Shown here piece after piece: positions 36,338-48,235 of a stretch of DNA of 64,000 nt. The translations under genes were made by a program, and so were the position numbers. A model generated the notes under the pieces. The model did no database searches, was not told the origin of the DNA, and saw only the letters and a program-made list of their open reading frames with translations. This DNA comes from Theocolax elegans (Eukaryota > Arthropoda > Insecta > Hymenoptera > Cerocephalidae): contig CM047430.1 in the NCBI GenBank assembly GCA_026168455.1, forward strand, positions 7,171,277 through 7,235,276, read 5' to 3'. Every line of letters begins with the position of its first letter. Positions within the stretch are counted from its first letter, which is position 1.

Positions 36338-37058
36338 ATAATGTAATATATAATTGAAATAGCACTATATGCCTAACAAACATATGTTTTTATGTAAAAC
36401 GCTTACTATCGTAAGATTTATAGAAGTAATTTACATAAAAAGAAAGATATTTTACAATAAGAAGTCGATATTGCAAAGATACTCCTTTCTAGAATTATGT
36501 ATCTTTCTAATAACTTATTAAAATGAAGTTTAAAGTAATGTATATTTCCACAAAATAAAGTATTTTGTAAATCGTTGTAGTAATTTCTTGTTAGTGATGA
36601 AAAAATGTGCCATGCATTTTACATGAATATAAACTAATATCATCTTACATTTTCATGCATAAGTAATACAAACTTAGATAATTTTATCCCTTGTTTCTTA
36701 AGTAATTTTTTTTCTAGCAAAATATAAAGAATAAAAATCATATAATTTATAATGGTATTCTAGGGCTTTAAAAATTATTAGAATTTGGAAGTATAAAAAT
36801 TTATTCACTCTGTTCTGTTATATGTCTCACTGGGAGCAATAAATTATTACCTATGTATTATCGGAACACTGCATTATAACAAATTATTAGAAAGATACAT
36901 GTTTCTATCAAGGAATACCTATGCATTATTAACTTTTTATTGTGAAATTGTCTTTTTATGTAAACTATTTCTATAAATGTTATTATAGTGAGCGTTATAC
37001 ATATAAACATATTTTTATTAGGCATATAGTGATATTTGAATCATTTTTTAACATTATA
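36338..37058. mobile_element. Foldback/MITE-like element II (imperfect arms)
   Basis: 36338-36530 is matched in reverse complement by about 36870-37058: CACTATATGCCTAA with CATATAGTG, and TTTACATAAAAAGA with TCTTTTTATGTAAA. Arms are about 190-250 bp and diverged. No reading frame of note inside. Confidence 0.75.
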
Positions 37059-38081
37059 GACTGCTAAAATTATTGTTATTATGGAGGGACTAAAACAGGT
37101 TTCTTTAGGAATTTTTTGGTCTGTATATCGATTTATTCTTTCGAATCCTCATTTCAAGGTTTAAATGATTTACAGGGTACCTTATATAGCCTATATATAT
37201 GACATTGAAAGTATTTTTGGTAAAAAGATCAGAGGATTTCAAAGACAAGTCTATATATTTTTTGTGAAAAATACTACACTTTTTTTAAGTGTCAACCACT
37301 GGTACAGAGTAATACAAAAATTTGAAAAAATTGAAACACTGTGGCCAGTAAATTTTTCCAGAATACGGCCTTTTCAAATATCTTTATAGGCGCTTCACCC
37401 ACGATTTCAAATTTTATTTATCATAGTGCTTACTTTGTTTCAAAGTAAATAGTATAGTATCGTCGAACGATAAATTTATTGCTGCTTTATATATTATTTA
37501 AATTTTTCTTAATTATTTTGTTTAAACGTAAAGTTAAAAAATTATACTAAACCAATAATGTACATTATAATTTATTGATTTAATAAGAATTCTGGATTGA
37601 TTAAGTAAACATGAAGTATAAATTTTATAATATGAATTTGGACTAATCTATCATGAATTTATCGCAAATTTAGTGCTAATATTTTACGAATTTCATATTC
37701 CTATAAAACTAAATTTAACAATAAATTAGTATTATATTTTTAATAATTATTTTGACAGCTCAAAATACCTGAGATGTATAACTTTATAATTATACACATA
37801 ATTAAAAGCAAACGCATAATATAATAATAAAATATAGCTAACTTTTTTAAATTTGATATCTTTTTTTGTATAACAAATATCCACATACTAAGCCGACAAG
37901 TATATGTGTATTAATATATTGTGGCAATCCAAACTTGATTTGTCTCATGCGATCGCATCAAATTTCTAAACTATATTAGTTAACCCATATTTGTAAATAA
38001 TTTAGACACATTAAATCTACTCATATAAGACAGCGTAATTGCTCAAGCGCCCCAATTAGAAATACTGTTCAGGCTAAAAAT
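37059..38081. other. AT-rich stretch with a decayed transposon fragment
   Basis: 37095-37400 is a diverged relative of sequences at 47930-48060 and 57600-57690 (for example ACGGCCTTTT followed by GGCG(C/T)TTC). It holds a 74-codon frame at 37165-37389 (...AYIYDIESIF...) that resembles the frame at 47940. It is probably an old DNA-transposon fragment. The remainder, to 38081, is very AT-rich and I see nothing in it. Confidence 0.45.
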
Positions 38082-38091
38082 AGGCTCTGAA

Positions 38092-38310
38092 AAGGTAGCT
38101 GATGAATATTAAATGGCCCTGGAAGAGGCCTGCGATGGCTCGGTCGGTAAGGCGTCGAATTCGTAATCTGGAGGCCCCAGGTTCGATTCCCGACCCCGGA
38201 CGATTGTCACAAGCATCACGGGGAAATGTATTTTTAACACGTTCTTTCTTCATCAAGACCCGATTCGGGAGCATAAAAAGAGCGGCGTTAAAATAATAAT
38301 AATAAAAAAA
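38092..38310 (+). mobile_element. tRNA-derived SINE
   Basis: This 219-bp unit contains a pol III A box (TGGCTCGGTCGG, 38136-38147) and a perfect B box (GGTTCGATTCC, 38180-38190). The loop TTCGTAA suggests a tRNA-Thr(CGU) ancestor. The anticodon stem no longer pairs well, so this is not a working tRNA. A tRNA-unrelated body follows and the unit ends in an (AAT)n/A-rich tail. The 10-bp target duplication AGGCTCTGAA lies directly outside at 38082-38091 and 38311-38320, showing a complete insertion by LINE machinery. Confidence 0.9.
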
Positions 38311-38320
38311 AGGCTCTGAA

Positions 38321-39480
38321 TAGGTTCCTGTAAAGGGTCTTAATTACGTTCAGCGGTTAAATAATCGACTAACGTAGACAATCGGATGCTCGAAACTCTC
38401 ATCATCCAGTTGCGTCAACACCGCACCAATTGCCAAGTTACTGGCGTCACTTTGGACGGTAAATGGCTTAGAAAAGTCTGGACCGGCTAGTACAGACGCA
38501 TTAGATAACGCAAATCTAAGCTGACGAAACGCCTCTTCCTGCTCCTTGTCCCATTCCCAAGCCTGGTCTTTACGCAGCCACTTGGTAAGGGGAGCCTTAA
38601 TGTCAGCTTCTCGATTGATAGATCGAGAATATCAGCCTACCATCGCGAGGAAGGATTGCAGCTGCTTGACATTACGAGGAGTGGGGTAATTAAGGACCGG
38701 GTCGACTCGCTCCTCATCAGGACGCAAGCCGTCCGCGTCCAATTTGTACCCAAGGAACATTACGCTGCAGTAACAAAACTCACACTCCTCTCGATTTACT
38801 TCCAGCCCAGCGTCGTTCAACGTCCTTAGTACGTATTCGAGCCATTTTAGATGGTCCACAAAAGTTTCGGTAATGACGATCAGATCGTCTAAGTAACCAA
38901 ACACATGAGGTTCCACATTAGGCCCGAAAATTGCATCTATCAACCGTGCAAAGATCATAGGAGCATTCATGAGGCCAAAAGACATTCTCGTGAACTGCCA
39001 TAGCCCCGACCCTGGTACACTAAATGCAGTGTAATGCCGGCTCGCCTCGGCCATTAATATTTGGAAATACGCTTTATTAAGATCAATTTTCGATATATAC
39101 ATTGCATTATGCAGCTAATTCAATATGGTACCCATATATGGAATTAGGTAAGAATCACGTTTTCTGACTGCATTAAGGTCTCGAAAATCGATACAGAAGC
39201 GATTACTTCCTTCGACCTTGCGGACGATGACCGGCGCAGCAGACCAATCACTCGCACTCGGTTCAGTAATGCCCTTGTCAAACATTCTTTTGACCTCACT
39301 CTGGGCAAATTCGAGGACTTTTCGTACCTCGTATTTTATAAATTCGTACCAAAAAGAATATTCGGTTATCCTATTGGATGCCAGCAATCACCTGAACGGT
39401 TTGACTATCGTTGTTAGGAGTCGATGCCGTGTCCGTCATCTTAGACTATTTGGTACGGCAACTGCCCTCCCCCTGAACTG
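38321..39480 (-). pseudogene. pol: Decayed pol (RT to start of RNase H) of gypsy element 2
   Basis: Read from high to low coordinates, the fragment carries the RT N-terminus (VRKVLEFAQSEVKRMFDKG, FCIDFRDLNAV), then after a stop the RT core (KIDLNKAYFQILM, FGLMNAPMIFA, GYLDDLIVITE), then after further stops a linker and the beginning of RNase H (FTVQSDASNLAIGAVLTQ) ending near 38350. Stops at about 38631 and 39115 break the frame. Integrase is absent; the fragment ends at or near the SINE. The RT resembles that of element 1 but is clearly diverged. Confidence 0.88.
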
Positions 39481-42466
39481 TACTCCTCGGTAACGAGTTT
39501 GTACGGTTCACACTGTGCACACCATCGACAACTACCTTCTCAACCAAGGGCTCGTTGTTGAGAACAATTTCCTTCTCCATCAAGGGCTTCTTGTCCTCTT
39601 TACTAGGTGTGTCACAGCAGAGTGACGCTGAGTAACAACTAAAGTCGGCCACTCCAATGGTGCTAAGCGGCTGAGATAACAATTTCTTTACGCTCTGTTC
39701 ACCAATTATATTTCTAAAACCAGAGTATATTTGCCTTTGGAGTTCCTTAACACAATCGTTAGCCTCACGCTTTTGTTGGTCTAATAAGGCTCCTTGTTCT
39801 GTTTTATCTTGCAAAGCTCTGGTGGGATTAACAAATTATGTTCTAAGAACTTTTCCATCTGTCGAATCCCCAGAACGTTTAGAATCCTTACATTCAAACT
39901 TACTTCAACACCAACTTCGGACTCAGTGGGAATTTGGTCTTCGTTAAGGACCTTAGAGAAGTCAGCAAATGATAATTATATACTGCAGTGCAGGACGCCC
40001 GTTTTGGCGAAACCTGACGCAGTGCGGACATGTTTGGAGTATAACGCCACTGGCTCCACACAGCTGGCACTCCTTTGCCGCCAATTCAGTAGAGCACTGC
40101 TCAGCAGAGTGCCTAATATTTCTGCATCGGCAGCAGGTTCGGCTCGGCAAATCCGACAACCTATGACCGACTTTTTGGCATGTAAAACACACGCCGACAA
40201 AGTTAGTGCTTTAGTACGTTGGGTTTACTGCCGTCGCCTGTGGTTTCACATACTTGGCCATATTTTGTGACATTTGTGAGACAAAAACATTTTGCTGAGA
40301 CAGTTGAGAATTCGTCAAAGAACGTCTCTCTCTTTTACCCGAGCTCTGCTTTTGCTGCCCAGCTGACTGTTGAGAAACAGGCACGCACGATACGAATTTT
40401 GAATGGCCAGCACTCACTCCATCATTCGATTTGCCGTACCGTTTCTGAAAACTATTAGCGACGTTGGAAATACCGTACCCAGCGGCTGCTTCGTATTCGC
40501 TTGAAGAAGAGTTGGGCGAGTTTTTCGCACTTTTCTTGTTCTTCTTCTCAATAGTTTTCTTAACGACTGTTTATTCGAATGGGAAGACTCATCCTTACTC
40601 TTTTCAGTAACAGTCGCTACTCTACCGCAAACCCGTGCTCCAACACTCTGTTTCGGAAAAGCTTCTGGTACGAGCTTCTCGCGCTTAACGTTGGAACTGG
40701 AGGATTTTGTGTCCCATGTTCAGTGCTGCTCGTACTCTTTATCGTAGCTTGTCAAATCAGAAAAATTCCTCATTTGACGTACTGGTATGTACCTACGGTA
40801 ATCTGGCCTCATCTACAAGTAGGCCATCTTCATCTGTTGTTCTAATGATGGAGGGCATTTGAATCTGTTCACGATCGCTCTGAAACAGTTCAAAAACGTC
40901 GTAGCCTTTTCTCCCTTATTTTGTGTTCTCGATCGAAGTTCCATGAGTAAATCTTCGTCATTTATGATACGACCATACTCATTCAGGAACTCGTTTTCAA
41001 AATCACATCAATCTTTAAGACCGGCTGAACTGTTCTATACCAGAACAGGGTTGATTTTGAGAGCACATTGGTCTCACCATCAAAGGACATGCTCCAGATA
41101 GGCAGCTCTCGTGAGCACCCTGTCTGGTCGTGCGGTCGGTTATCGTCTTCTCGATGCCTGTGCTTGGTCTCGTAGGAGTCTCTCTCCGGACGGTCATCTC
41201 CATTATCCGTCCAGGAACTTCTACGTCTACCAGTAGAAGAATTCCTATTCTCTTGTCGGCCTCCTGTCGCCCTTCGAGATTCGGATCTTCTAAGAGTAGG
41301 TCTGTGATCAAACTGATACCCATCGGACGAATCCGTCTGTGTATCCTGATCGCATGTAGCCACCGCACGCTTCTCTTGAGGCGGTTCTTTACGTCTGACC
41401 GACATCTCGCTGTGACCTTTATGGTTGGACTGATGTTTATAAGTATGTCTCTCCTTACAGCTTTCACGACGTTCATCGCTGTTGGAGACTCTATTTACTG
41501 AACGATTTTGTCGTGGCTTTCTGTTAGGAGTTGTATACTCACGCCTCTCTCTTCTATCTTGTCCTTCGCAAGTCTTAGAAGAGGGGTCACGACGTCTTTA
41601 TTCAATCATCGGTTTTTTTAGATTAAAAGCTGACGTCATTAGGAAGGTCATGTCCATGCCTATCATAAACATATTGACATTCGGTTGCGTTGGCCTCGGA
41701 TTGCCTGTTGTCCTGTTATTTAGAGATGTATCCTCTTGACGCCCGACGGTCAGCTTCCGCATGCGAACCCATGTCAACGTGTTGTGTTGGCACTTCACTC
41801 TCTCTAGTGCCAAGATGTCCGCTGTTTCTCTGATCCCCAATTGGGAGGTAATGTAGAGGTGCGTAAAACCCTTCTAGATAAGCAGTCGTCACGTTTATAA
41901 CCATCAACGTAGTGGTTGTGCACGAATCTACAGTCACTGAAACAGGAACATAAGGGATTGCTGCCGTGGTCATGTTCGTTGCCGGTACCCAACTAAACCG
42001 TTTAGGTATAGCACCTGTTGATGCTAACCCTGAGCTTTGTACAGTACTCATTGGCGAGTTTCTGGACAAATCACTTGGTGACTAAGCTTCATCTTCTTCA
42101 AGAATGGTTGCTCTGTCACTAGCAACCATGTCGCGATCCGACATCACGGACTCGCAGGAAACTCCCGTTCCAGATGGAATTACATTCCCTTTTCTGAAAC
42201 GAGGTTTCCTAATTTCCCATAGTTACTGACATACTAGAGGTTTATGTGCAGGCTCTGCCCTTACATTGTCATCGTACTCTGGGAACCATGGAATTTCCAG
42301 ATTAATGTCTACACTATCTAATCCGTTGACGCAAAAGGCGTTCACGGCACTCCACCACTTCGCCATTTGCATTTAAACTCAGATGTTCCAATTGGGCATA
42401 CACTGCCGCAATCGGAAGCTTTTTCGTTTCCCGACGAATATCCTTACCTATGAGTGACTCGCGCAT
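39481..42466 (-). pseudogene. gag: Decayed gag of gypsy element 2
   Basis: Minus-strand gag broken into several frames. An N-terminal segment starts at an ATG at 42464-42466 (MRESLIGKDIRRE...). Next come Thr/Ser-rich segments (41716-42069) and an Arg/Ser-rich region leading into a capsid start (41000-41400, ...PIWSMSFDGE). A zinc-binding tail lies at 39962-40192, with CCRCRNIRHSAEQC and CQLCGASGVILQTCPHC, the latter a C-x2-C-x9-C-x2-C motif as in element 1. Multiple stops and frameshifts show that it is dead. The frame at 39446-39814 between the zinc tail and RT has no protease motif that I can recognise. Confidence 0.78.
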
Positions 42467-42738
42467 AAGCTGGGATTCCAGATGAAATCCGTAGTGTTTT
42501 AAATACTTCGGAAGTATCCAACTTTCAATTGAAAATTATTTTATTGGACTCACCACAATAAAATAATTATTATTTCCAATGTGTAAAAAATTTAAGAACA
42601 AAATTAATTCACTAATTAAAATCCGAAACATTTTCTTTAAGCGAAATTTATTTCGTCCTTGACGGGGTGCTATAGTCAATATTTATCCTCCTACCTTATC
42701 CGCAATCGTGATTATAAGTAATAAATTTGTAAATAATA

Positions 42739-43004
42739 CAGTATGTGAAAAAATAAGAGAAGAGGCGCCTTCGTTTATTTATAATCTAACTGTGTGTTGA
42801 ATTTCAGATTAAAATTATATTGCGTTTTTGAGAAAAATCTTACCAAAAATGTGAATCTAACCTCAACGAGGTGAAAAAATGTGATATTTTTGGATTATAT
42901 TAAGACTTTTCTCGAAAACGCAATAATATTTTAATCTAGAATTCAGCACACAGCTAGATTGTCAATAAACGAAGGCGCCTCTTCTCTTATTTTTTCACAT
43001 ACTG
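42739..43004. mobile_element. Palindromic MITE, copy 1
   Basis: 266 bp with terminal inverted repeats beginning CAGTATGTGAAAAAATAAGA and extending, with mismatches, almost to the centre (about 120-bp arms). A TA precedes the left end; the right flank is TT. The CAGT start and TA target suggest a mariner-derived MITE. It contains no frame. Confidence 0.85.
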
Positions 43005-43666
43005 TTCTACTTTTTTATTAATTAATCATCAAGAATTGAGTATGGAACCCTCTTAAAAGGACAAAACAATTAAATGTTGTTGGGTAAATTTGTGGCAAAT
43101 CACACACTTAACACTTGCACCAACTTTAAATTAATTATTTAACGTGCTCACAAGTCTAAATAATTAATTTTCATAATAGTGTCTTGGGACTCACACCCAC
43201 CAAGACTCTATACAATTGCTTTGCTTCTAAGCCAAATAATTATTAAAAGAAAAAAAATTTTGACAATTTTCCAAAATACGTTTTCCTTCGCCATTTGCAT
43301 TTAAACTCAGATGTTCCAATTGGGCATACACTGCCGCAATCGGAAGCTTTTTCGTTTCCCGACGAATATCCTTACCTATGAGTGACTCGCGCATAAGCTG
43401 GGATTCCAGATGAAATCCGTAGTGTTTTAAATACTTCGGAAGTATCCAACTTTCAATTGAAAATTATTTTATTGGACTCACCACAATAAAATAATTATTA
43501 TTTCCAATGTGTAAAAAATTTAAGAACAAAATTAATTCACTAATTAAAATCCGAAACATTTTCTTTAAGCGAAATTTATTTCGTCCTTGACGGGGTGCTA
43601 TAGTCAATATTTATCCTCCTACCTTATCCGCAATCGTGATTATAAGTAATAAATTTGTAAATAATA

Positions 43667-43932
43667 CAGTATGTGAAAAAATAAGAGAAGAGGCGCCTTC
43701 GTTTATTTATAATCTAACTGTGTGTTGAATTTCAGATTAAAATTATATTGCGTTTTTGAGAAAAATCTTACCAAAAATGTGAATCTAACCTCAACGAGGT
43801 GAAAAAATGTGATATTTTTGGATTATATTAAGACTTTTCTCGAAAACGCAATAATATTTTAATCTAGAATTCAGCACACAGCTAGATTGTCAATAAACGA
43901 AGGCGCCTCTTCTCTTATTTTTTCACATACTG
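43667..43932. mobile_element. Palindromic MITE, copy 2
   Basis: Same element as at 42739, copied with the 928-bp unit rather than inserted again. Confidence 0.85.
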
Positions 43933-44593
43933 TTCTACTTTTTTATTAATTAATCATCAAGAATTGAGTATGGAACCCTCTTAAAAGGACAAAACAATTA
44001 AATGTTGTTGGGTAAATTTGTGGCAAATCACACACTTAACACTTGCACCAACTTTAAATTAATTATTTAACGTGCTCACAAGTCTAAATAATTAATTTTC
44101 ATAATAGTGTCTTGGACTCACACCCACCAAGACTCTATACAATTGCTTTGCTTCTAAGCCAAATAATTATTAAAAAGAAAAAAAATTTTGACAATTTTCC
44201 AAAATACGTTTTCCTTCGCCATTTGCATTTAAACTCAGATGTTCCAATTGGGCATACACTGCCGCAATCGGAAGCTTTTTCGTTTCCCGACGAATATCCT
44301 TACCTATGAGTGACTCGCGCATAAGCTGGGATTCCAGATGAAATCCGTAGTGTTTTAAATACTTCGGAAGTATCCAACTTTCAATTGAAAATTATTTTAT
44401 TGGACTCACCACAATAAATAATTATTATTTCCAATGTGTAAAAAATTTAAGAACAAAATTAATTCACTAATTAAAATCCGAAACATTTTCTTTAAGCGAA
44501 ATTTATTTCGTCCTTGACGGGGTGCTATAGTCAATATTTATCCTCCTACCTTATCCGCAATCGTGATTATAAGTAATAAATTTGTAAATAATA

Positions 44594-44859
44594 CAGTATG
44601 TGAAAAAATAAGAGAAGAGGCGCCTTCGTTTATTTATAATCTAACTGTGTGTTGAATTTCAGATTAAAATTATATTGCGTTTTTGAGAAAAATCTTACCA
44701 AAAATGTGAATCTAACCTCAACGAGGTGAAAAAATGTGATATTTTTGGATTATATTAAGACTTTTCTCGAAAACGCAATAATATTTTAATCTAGAATTCA
44801 GCACACAGCTAGATTGTCAATAAACGAAGGCGCCTCTTCTCTTATTTTTTCACATACTG
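44594..44859. mobile_element. Palindromic MITE, copy 3
   Basis: Same element as at 42739, third copy within the 928-bp triplication. Confidence 0.85.
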
Positions 44860-45137
44860 TTCTACTTTTTTATTAATTAATCATCAAGAATTGAGTATGG
44901 AACCCTCTTAAAAGGACAAAACAATTAAATGTTGTTGGGTAAATTTGTGGCAAATCACACACTTAACACTTGCACCAACTTTAAATTAATTATTTAACGT
45001 GCTCACAAGTCTAAATAATTAATTTTCATAATAGTGTCTTGTGACTCACACCCACCAAGACTCTATACAATTGCTTTGCTTCTAAGCCAAATAATTATTA
45101 AAAAGAAAAAAAATTTTGACAATTTTCCAAAATACGT

Positions 45138-45835
45138 CCCTCGCCAGTTATAATCCAAAAGATTTCTCACCGTCGAGAAGGAGAATTTATTTTGTTGTGG
45201 AAATTAAAATAATTAAATCTTTATTCCCATCAATAAATTCAGCAACAAAAAATTATAAAGGAAAACAGTAGGGAAAAAAAATTAAATTATTTATCAAGCC
45301 AACGAGTCTAAATAATTAATTTTACAAATACAGTGGGTTGTGATTCACACACACAAAGACACTATTTAATTTTATTGCTTATTCAAGTAAGAATAATTGT
45401 CCTTTATAATTCACACAAAAACCCAAATTTTAATTAAATTATTTAAAAAAAAAGGTAGTGGTATTTACAATATGTTGTAAATTCTTTATAATTGGCAGCA
45501 GAATAATTATTTCACCAGTTGTCATCCCAATTTTTCTATTGAAATATATTTATTTTATCATAAAAAGACTAAAAAAATAATTTATGTTGCTACCGAATTG
45601 AAATAATTTATATTTCTTTTTCTTATGTAAATTGAACAAAAAGGAAAAGAAAATTTAATTATTTAACTTGCTAACAAGTCTAAACAATTAAATTTATACA
45701 CTAAATATTTATGTAATACAAACACATCAAAATTACTTGTAACCAATTATTTAACTAACGAACTAATCTAAATAATTGACAAAAATGTGTGGAGATATAT
45801 TTTATAACACACAAAAGAGGAAAAAAAGTTTTTAC
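45138..45835. other. AT-rich leader-like sequence upstream of element 2
   Basis: No gene. The motif GTCTAAATAATTAATTTT and variants recurs at about 45303, 45677 and 45768, as well as inside each 928-bp unit (43154, 44082, 45009), so this is probably more of element 2's leader or LTR. I could not define an LTR boundary or PBS with confidence. Confidence 0.45.
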
Positions 45836-48184
45836 ATATAGTAGTTCTCCTGAATTTTTTCAGATTTAGTCAGGGCGATTATTTTAAGTTACAGAAAGCC
45901 AAATTTGATATTCCAGCACGTTTTTGCATTGTATGCCCATTTTCATGAATTTGTAGCTCCCAGGGGATGCATTTTCCACTAAAAACAATAATATTACTTT
46001 TTTTGTAAAATTTTCTGAATTTTTTATTAAAAATACATTTAAAGTTTTAAATGTATGCAGTCACACTCTTGTAAACTATTTAAACATTAAATAGTGAAAA
46101 TCAGCAATTCTGCTCCGAACTCTGGAAACCTAATGTTGTTTAACACATGCTTTATAGTCAGAAACTGCTTATAAATTTCCAGAGTGGGTCTAAATCATTA
46201 AGATCACTTATGGTCAATATATCTGGGAAAATTGCCCGAAAATAGAAATATATATTTGTTGCCTTATAACAATGAATCTATTAGTATGATCATTACGAAA
46301 AAATTTATGTACTTCCCTTGGAATGATAGAAAAGTATCACCACTTGTTTCAGTATCCACCTAATCCTTTGTAAGCTGCTAAAAATACAAACATTATTATA
46401 GAATTATAAAAAAATTTTTTCTAAACATTTATAATGCTGGATTTTTAGTTTTACAACCCTTAAAAGAATTATAATACTAATCTGAAGGATTACTATAAAA
46501 GTATCAACATTATGATTACAATAACTGAAGATACGCTGTAACGAATTAATATAATATTTGATTATATTATATTACTCGTTACAATCTCTCTCTCTCTCTC
46601 GGTCTAGCCTGTGTATTAATCTTTACAGCTGTTACAGGTCGAAGTTCGATGATTTTCGACGATTTTGGCGGACCTTCGTAAAGGTAAAAGTAGGGAAAGA
46701 GAGAGAGAGAGAGAGTTTTCGGTTCGTAAGTGCGTGAGCACTTAGACTAATCTCAACCGGCGAGATATTAACTTAGACTGAATTCAACCGGCGAAAAACG
46801 AATATCAACAGTGAAACTTATTTCAACCGTCGTGAGAGAAATATTTTGGTTTTCCTCGTATCTCTCAATTCTTGATTGCCTCGTTCCGCTTGTGATCCTG
46901 GTGCTGTACTGGTGACCCAGTAAAGCCGTGGTAGTTTGTTCAGCGACGACGCAGCCCAGGAAGCCGCGAAGAGAAGCGACCACGCGGACTTCGCCCGCTC
47001 ATTTCATTTTCCATCGCGGCTCACGCACTATAAGTGCCAGTTTTGTAGTCTCTCTCTCTCTCTCTCTTTCTCTCATTATTATTTTCGCGTATCGACCTGC
47101 GATCTCGCGTGCAGCGGCACGCGTGTAATATCTCTTTTCTTTTGTAATATATGATTGCCTTTATTTTTAAATTAAACATAGTGTTTTCACTCCTATTGTT
47201 TGCCCTTTTATTTTCGTTCGCGTTCGCTAAGTAAAGGATATCGCCGCCTCCGCCTGTGCGCGTCTTATAGACTCGTATTATTACTGAGCGGCTGGTCGCG
47301 TAGTGAGACTATTGTTTTAACGGTAGTCAATTGTTATTATTTTATTTATTATTATGATTAGAAATAGCAAATCCGTTACAACGCATTAAAAACAAAAATA
47401 TATCAAGAAATCAAACCTGAGAGTATAATGATTAATATGATTAATTGTAAGTGACAAGATTGTGAAATTCAAACAATGTATTTAAATAATAATATTAATA
47501 ATGTTGATACTTTTATAGTACTCCTTCAGATTAGTATTATAATTCTTGTAAGGGTTGTAAAACTAAAAATCCAGCATTATAAATGTTTAAAAATTAATAT
47601 TTTATAATTGTATTATAATATTTGTATATTTAGCACCTTACAGGGGATTAGATGGATACTGAAACAAGTGGAGATACTTTTCTACCACTCCAAGGAAAGT
47701 ACATAAATGTTTTCTTAATGATCATACTAATAGATTCATTGTTATAAGGCAACAAATACACATTTAAATTACTATTTCGGGCACTTTTCCCAGATATATT
47801 GACCATAAGTGATCTTAATGATTTAGACCCACTCAAGAAATTTATAGGCAGTTTCTCACTATAAAAAGACACGTTATAGACAGCATTAGGTTTCCAGAGT
47901 CCGGAGCAGATTTGCTGAATTTTACTATTTAGGGTTTAAATGACTTACAAGAGTGTGACAGCATACATTTACGACTTTAAAAGTATTTTTGATGAAAAAT
48001 TCAGTAAATTTTATAACAAAAGTCATAATTATATTTTTAGTGAAAAATGCGTCCCCTGGGAGCTACAAATTCATGAAAATGAGCATAGAATGCAAAAAAG
48101 TGCTAAAATGTCAATTTTGACTCTCTGTAACTTAAAATAATGGCCTCGAAAAAATCTGAAAAAATTCAGAAGAACTACTGTATA
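45836..48184. mobile_element. Foldback element III (~690-bp arms) with a solo LTR inside
   Basis: 45836-46512 is matched in reverse complement by 47497-48184, from the outer end TAGTAGTTCTYCTGAA through shared blocks such as CCAGCATTATAAATG. The right end reads ...AACTACTG followed by TA, consistent with a TA target and Tc1/mariner-type ends. The arms have small open frames (47648-47872 minus, 47940-48140 plus) that may be remnants of a transposase but match nothing that I recognise. The centre was later hit by an LTR element. Confidence 0.8.
46537..47380 (+). repeat. Solo LTR (family 3) nested in foldback III
   Basis: 844 bp from TGTAACGAATTAATA to ATCCGTTACA, with the 4-bp target duplication ACGC at 46533-46536 and 47381-47384. 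It is GC-richer than its surroundings and carries two CT/GA dinucleotide runs (about 46587 and 46698) and another CT run near 47050. There is no internal region, so it is a solo LTR. Strand is a guess. Confidence 0.88.
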
Positions 48185-48235
48185 CCTCTAAAACATACTC
48201 CCATAGTTATAGCAATATTTATTATATTTATTTAT

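Larger units (their letters stand above)
42357..45137. repeat. Tandem triplication, 928-bp unit (leader and gag start of element 2)
   Basis: The segment starting CGCCATTTGCATTTAAAC at 42361 recurs at 43289 and 44217, a period of exactly 928 bp. The last unit ends at about 45137. Copies are nearly identical; differences include CTTGGGACTC, CTTGGACTC and CTTGTGACTC at the same point. Each unit contains the minus-strand gag N-terminus (ATGs at 42466, 43394 and 44322), AT-rich leader, and one 266-bp palindromic MITE. The unit boundary shares CTTCGCC with the gag sequence at 42357. Confidence 0.95.

Noticed and set aside
38125..38200. Functional tRNA-Thr gene
   Set aside because: A and B boxes are good but the anticodon stem and acceptor stem do not pair properly. 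The surrounding body, tail and target duplication show a SINE.
45138..45160. Minus-strand TGGCGAGGG as PBS of element 2
   Set aside because: I could not match it to a tRNA 3' end with confidence, and no LTR end adjoins it.
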